From Lachnospiraceae bacterium UBA3785 (lineage in GTDB: Bacteria; Bacillota; Clostridia; Lachnospirales; Lachnospiraceae), in assembly GCA_002369495.1 (NCBI GenBank), contig DFFD01000198.1, positions 1-7,230 on the forward strand: DNA of 7,230 nt, written 5' to 3'. Both the position numbers and the translations under genes were made by a program. Shown piece after piece: positions 6,554 to 7,230 of this stretch. The notes under the pieces are model-generated. The model saw only the letters and a list, made by a program, of their open reading frames with translations. It did no database searches and was not told the origin of the DNA. Numbering within the stretch: the stretch's first letter is position 1; every line of letters starts with the position of its first letter.

Positions 6554-7159
6554 TCAGTCTTCTGTCGTCACAACATCCTGATAGAAAAATCTGTGCTCGT
6601 CCAGCACCGCCTGCCACTCGATGCCGGTGATCTTTGCGATCACGACCGTGAAATGGCTCGGAAGCTCCGGATCGCCGGAACCGACCTTCGTGCCGGGCAT
6701 CAGATGTCCGCAGACTGTCGCGTCCTTGTTGCTGGCGGTGCAGTGCGCGTGCACGTACGGTGTGCCGTCGCCGCCCATTGAGCCGAGCATGTGCCATTTC
6801 TGTTCCACTGTCTCAAGATAGCCGGGGATCGTCGGATACATGCTGTCGATCACTTCATCCGCGTTCTTGCCTTCCGGCAGCTTCACGACGGTGGTGCCGA
6901 TCGTGCCCTGCAGGCTCATCTCGCACTTGCCTTCCATCGTCGCGATGACGACATTCAGTCTCGGATCGATAAAGCTCTTGTTGAACGGGAAATGCTGATA
7001 GGTGAAATCGACGCCCGCTCCGCTTCCGTCCAGGATCACGCCGGTCCTGATATCATATTTCGCACAGATCTCGTAGATAGCCTGAAGGATATCCTCCCCC
7101 GGCAGCAGCCTTGCATAGTAAACGTCTGAAATCTTTCCTGCCTGTACCAGTCTTTCCAT
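6554..7159 (-). CDS. PPC (DUF296) domain protein
   Basis: The start ATG (7159-7157) gives 201 residues covering essentially one PPC/DUF296 domain. Family-like parts are LLPGEDILQAIYEICAKYDI (18-37), the glycine-rich turn VILDGSGAGVDF (41-52), EMSLQGTIG (80-88), then PYVHAHCTASNKDATVCGHL (134-153). The last corresponds to the conserved H-x-H...GHL signature, with His137, His139 and His152 as plausible metal ligands. An insert-like stretch at about 95-130 (KNADEVIDSMYPTIPGYLE and beyond) is longer than I would expect in the minimal domain. In plants PPC follows AT-hooks; no AT-hook or other DNA-binding motif is visible here, and bacterial members are mostly of unknown function. It is the first identifiable gene of the block leading into aldolase and flavoenzyme genes, which suggests a metabolic or small-molecule-binding role rather than a chromatin role (inference). 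Confidence 0.82.
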   Translation of the reverse strand: MERLVQAGKISDVYYARLLPGEDILQAIYEICAKYDIRTGVILDGSGAGVDFTYQHFPFNKSFIDPRLNVVIATMEGKCEMSLQGTIGTTVVKLPEGKNADEVIDSMYPTIPGYLETVEQKWHMLGSMGGDGTPYVHAHCTASNKDATVCGHLMPGTKVGSGDPELPSHFTVVIAKITGIEWQAVLDEHRFFYQDVVTTED

Positions 7160-7165
7160 GATTTG

Positions 7166-7171
7166 CTCCTT
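7166..7171 (-). promoter_or_regulatory. Ribosome binding site that sets the PPC protein start
   Basis: AAGGAG on the minus strand is followed by six bases and the ATG at 7159-7157. The frame remains open 17 codons further to an ATG at 7210, but that ATG has no ribosome binding site and the added residues (starting MCFCWFHQNN) do not look like this family. Confidence 0.8.
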
Positions 7172-7209
7172 TTTCTCCGAATTATTTTGATGGAACCAAC
7201 AAAAACACA

Positions 7210-7230
7210 TTATTTATCGGCGGTGATGCC
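7210..7230 (-). CDS. Possible 3' end of a preceding gene (six codons)
   Basis: Read on the minus strand from the right edge, one frame gives G-I-T-A-D-K then TAA (7212-7210). Four of the six codons end in C, which agrees with coding bias in this window. If real, this gene ends 50 bases before the PPC start with no terminator between, and would be upstream in the same transcript. The piece is too short to identify or to prove coding. Confidence 0.25.
   Translation of the reverse strand, partial: GITADK

Noticed and set aside
5837..6781. Plus-strand open frame of 314 codons opposite the aldolase and PPC genes
   Set aside because: It spans two well-supported minus-strand genes and the gap between them, has a biased R/H/D-rich composition and no recognisable motif.
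7160..7209. Promoter for the PPC-aldolase-reductase block
   Set aside because: An AATAAT-like -10 can be seen on the minus strand, but the sequence 17 bases upstream (TGTGTT) is a poor -35. A true promoter may lie to the right of the window, so no call is made.
7160..7210. N-terminal extension of the PPC protein to an ATG overlapping TAA at 7210
   Set aside because: There is no ribosome binding site before 7210, the extension is unlike the family, and a strong AAGGAG precedes the internal ATG at 7159.

Overview
The window reads as chromosomal DNA of a strict anaerobe, most likely a moderately GC-rich member of the Clostridia (by eye roughly 55-60 % GC, with C/G-ending codons preferred). The reasons are a 4Fe-4S flavoenzyme of the 2,4-dienoyl-CoA reductase/BaiCD/enoate reductase type, a ferredoxin-like Fe-S oxidoreductase tail, strong AGGAG/AAAGG ribosome binding sites, and protein sequences that resemble clostridial versions of these families. 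This assignment is inference. There are no rRNA or tRNA genes, CRISPR arrays, transposase genes or phage genes.

Layout. Positions 1-197 hold the 3' end of a plus-strand gene, the C-terminal 4Fe-4S domain of a probable FAD/NAD(P)-dependent oxidoreductase. It converges on a minus-strand cluster that fills the rest of the window. The convergence point (211-274) is a long nested palindrome with a bidirectional intrinsic terminator at its core. Read in its own direction (right to left), the minus-strand cluster is: PPC/DUF296 protein (7159-6554), HpcH/HpaI-type aldolase (6529-5720), Fe-S/FMN/FAD enoate-reductase-like flavoenzyme (5701-3788), intrinsic terminator (3773-3737), tandem-domain carboxymuconolactone decarboxylase (CMD) family protein (3686-2889), GntP-like permease (2858-1533) and an OFA/MCT-like MFS transporter (1519-314). 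Gaps inside the two blocks are only 13-30 bases, so each block looks cotranscribed. A further gene may end at 7210 at the right edge.

How the genes may work together (inference): two organic-acid permeases would import an unsaturated or hydroxylated carboxylate. The Old Yellow Enzyme-type flavoprotein would reduce an activated C=C bond, and the HpaI-type aldolase would split a 2-oxo acid product to pyruvate or a similar fragment plus an aldehyde. The CMD-family and PPC proteins would fill unassigned steps. The set looks like a small anaerobic catabolic cassette for a dietary, plant-derived or host-derived acid. The substrate cannot be read from sequence, and no transcription factor is present in the window. 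Two start codons (CMD and aldolase) and the PPC start were set from their ribosome binding sites rather than from the longest open frame.
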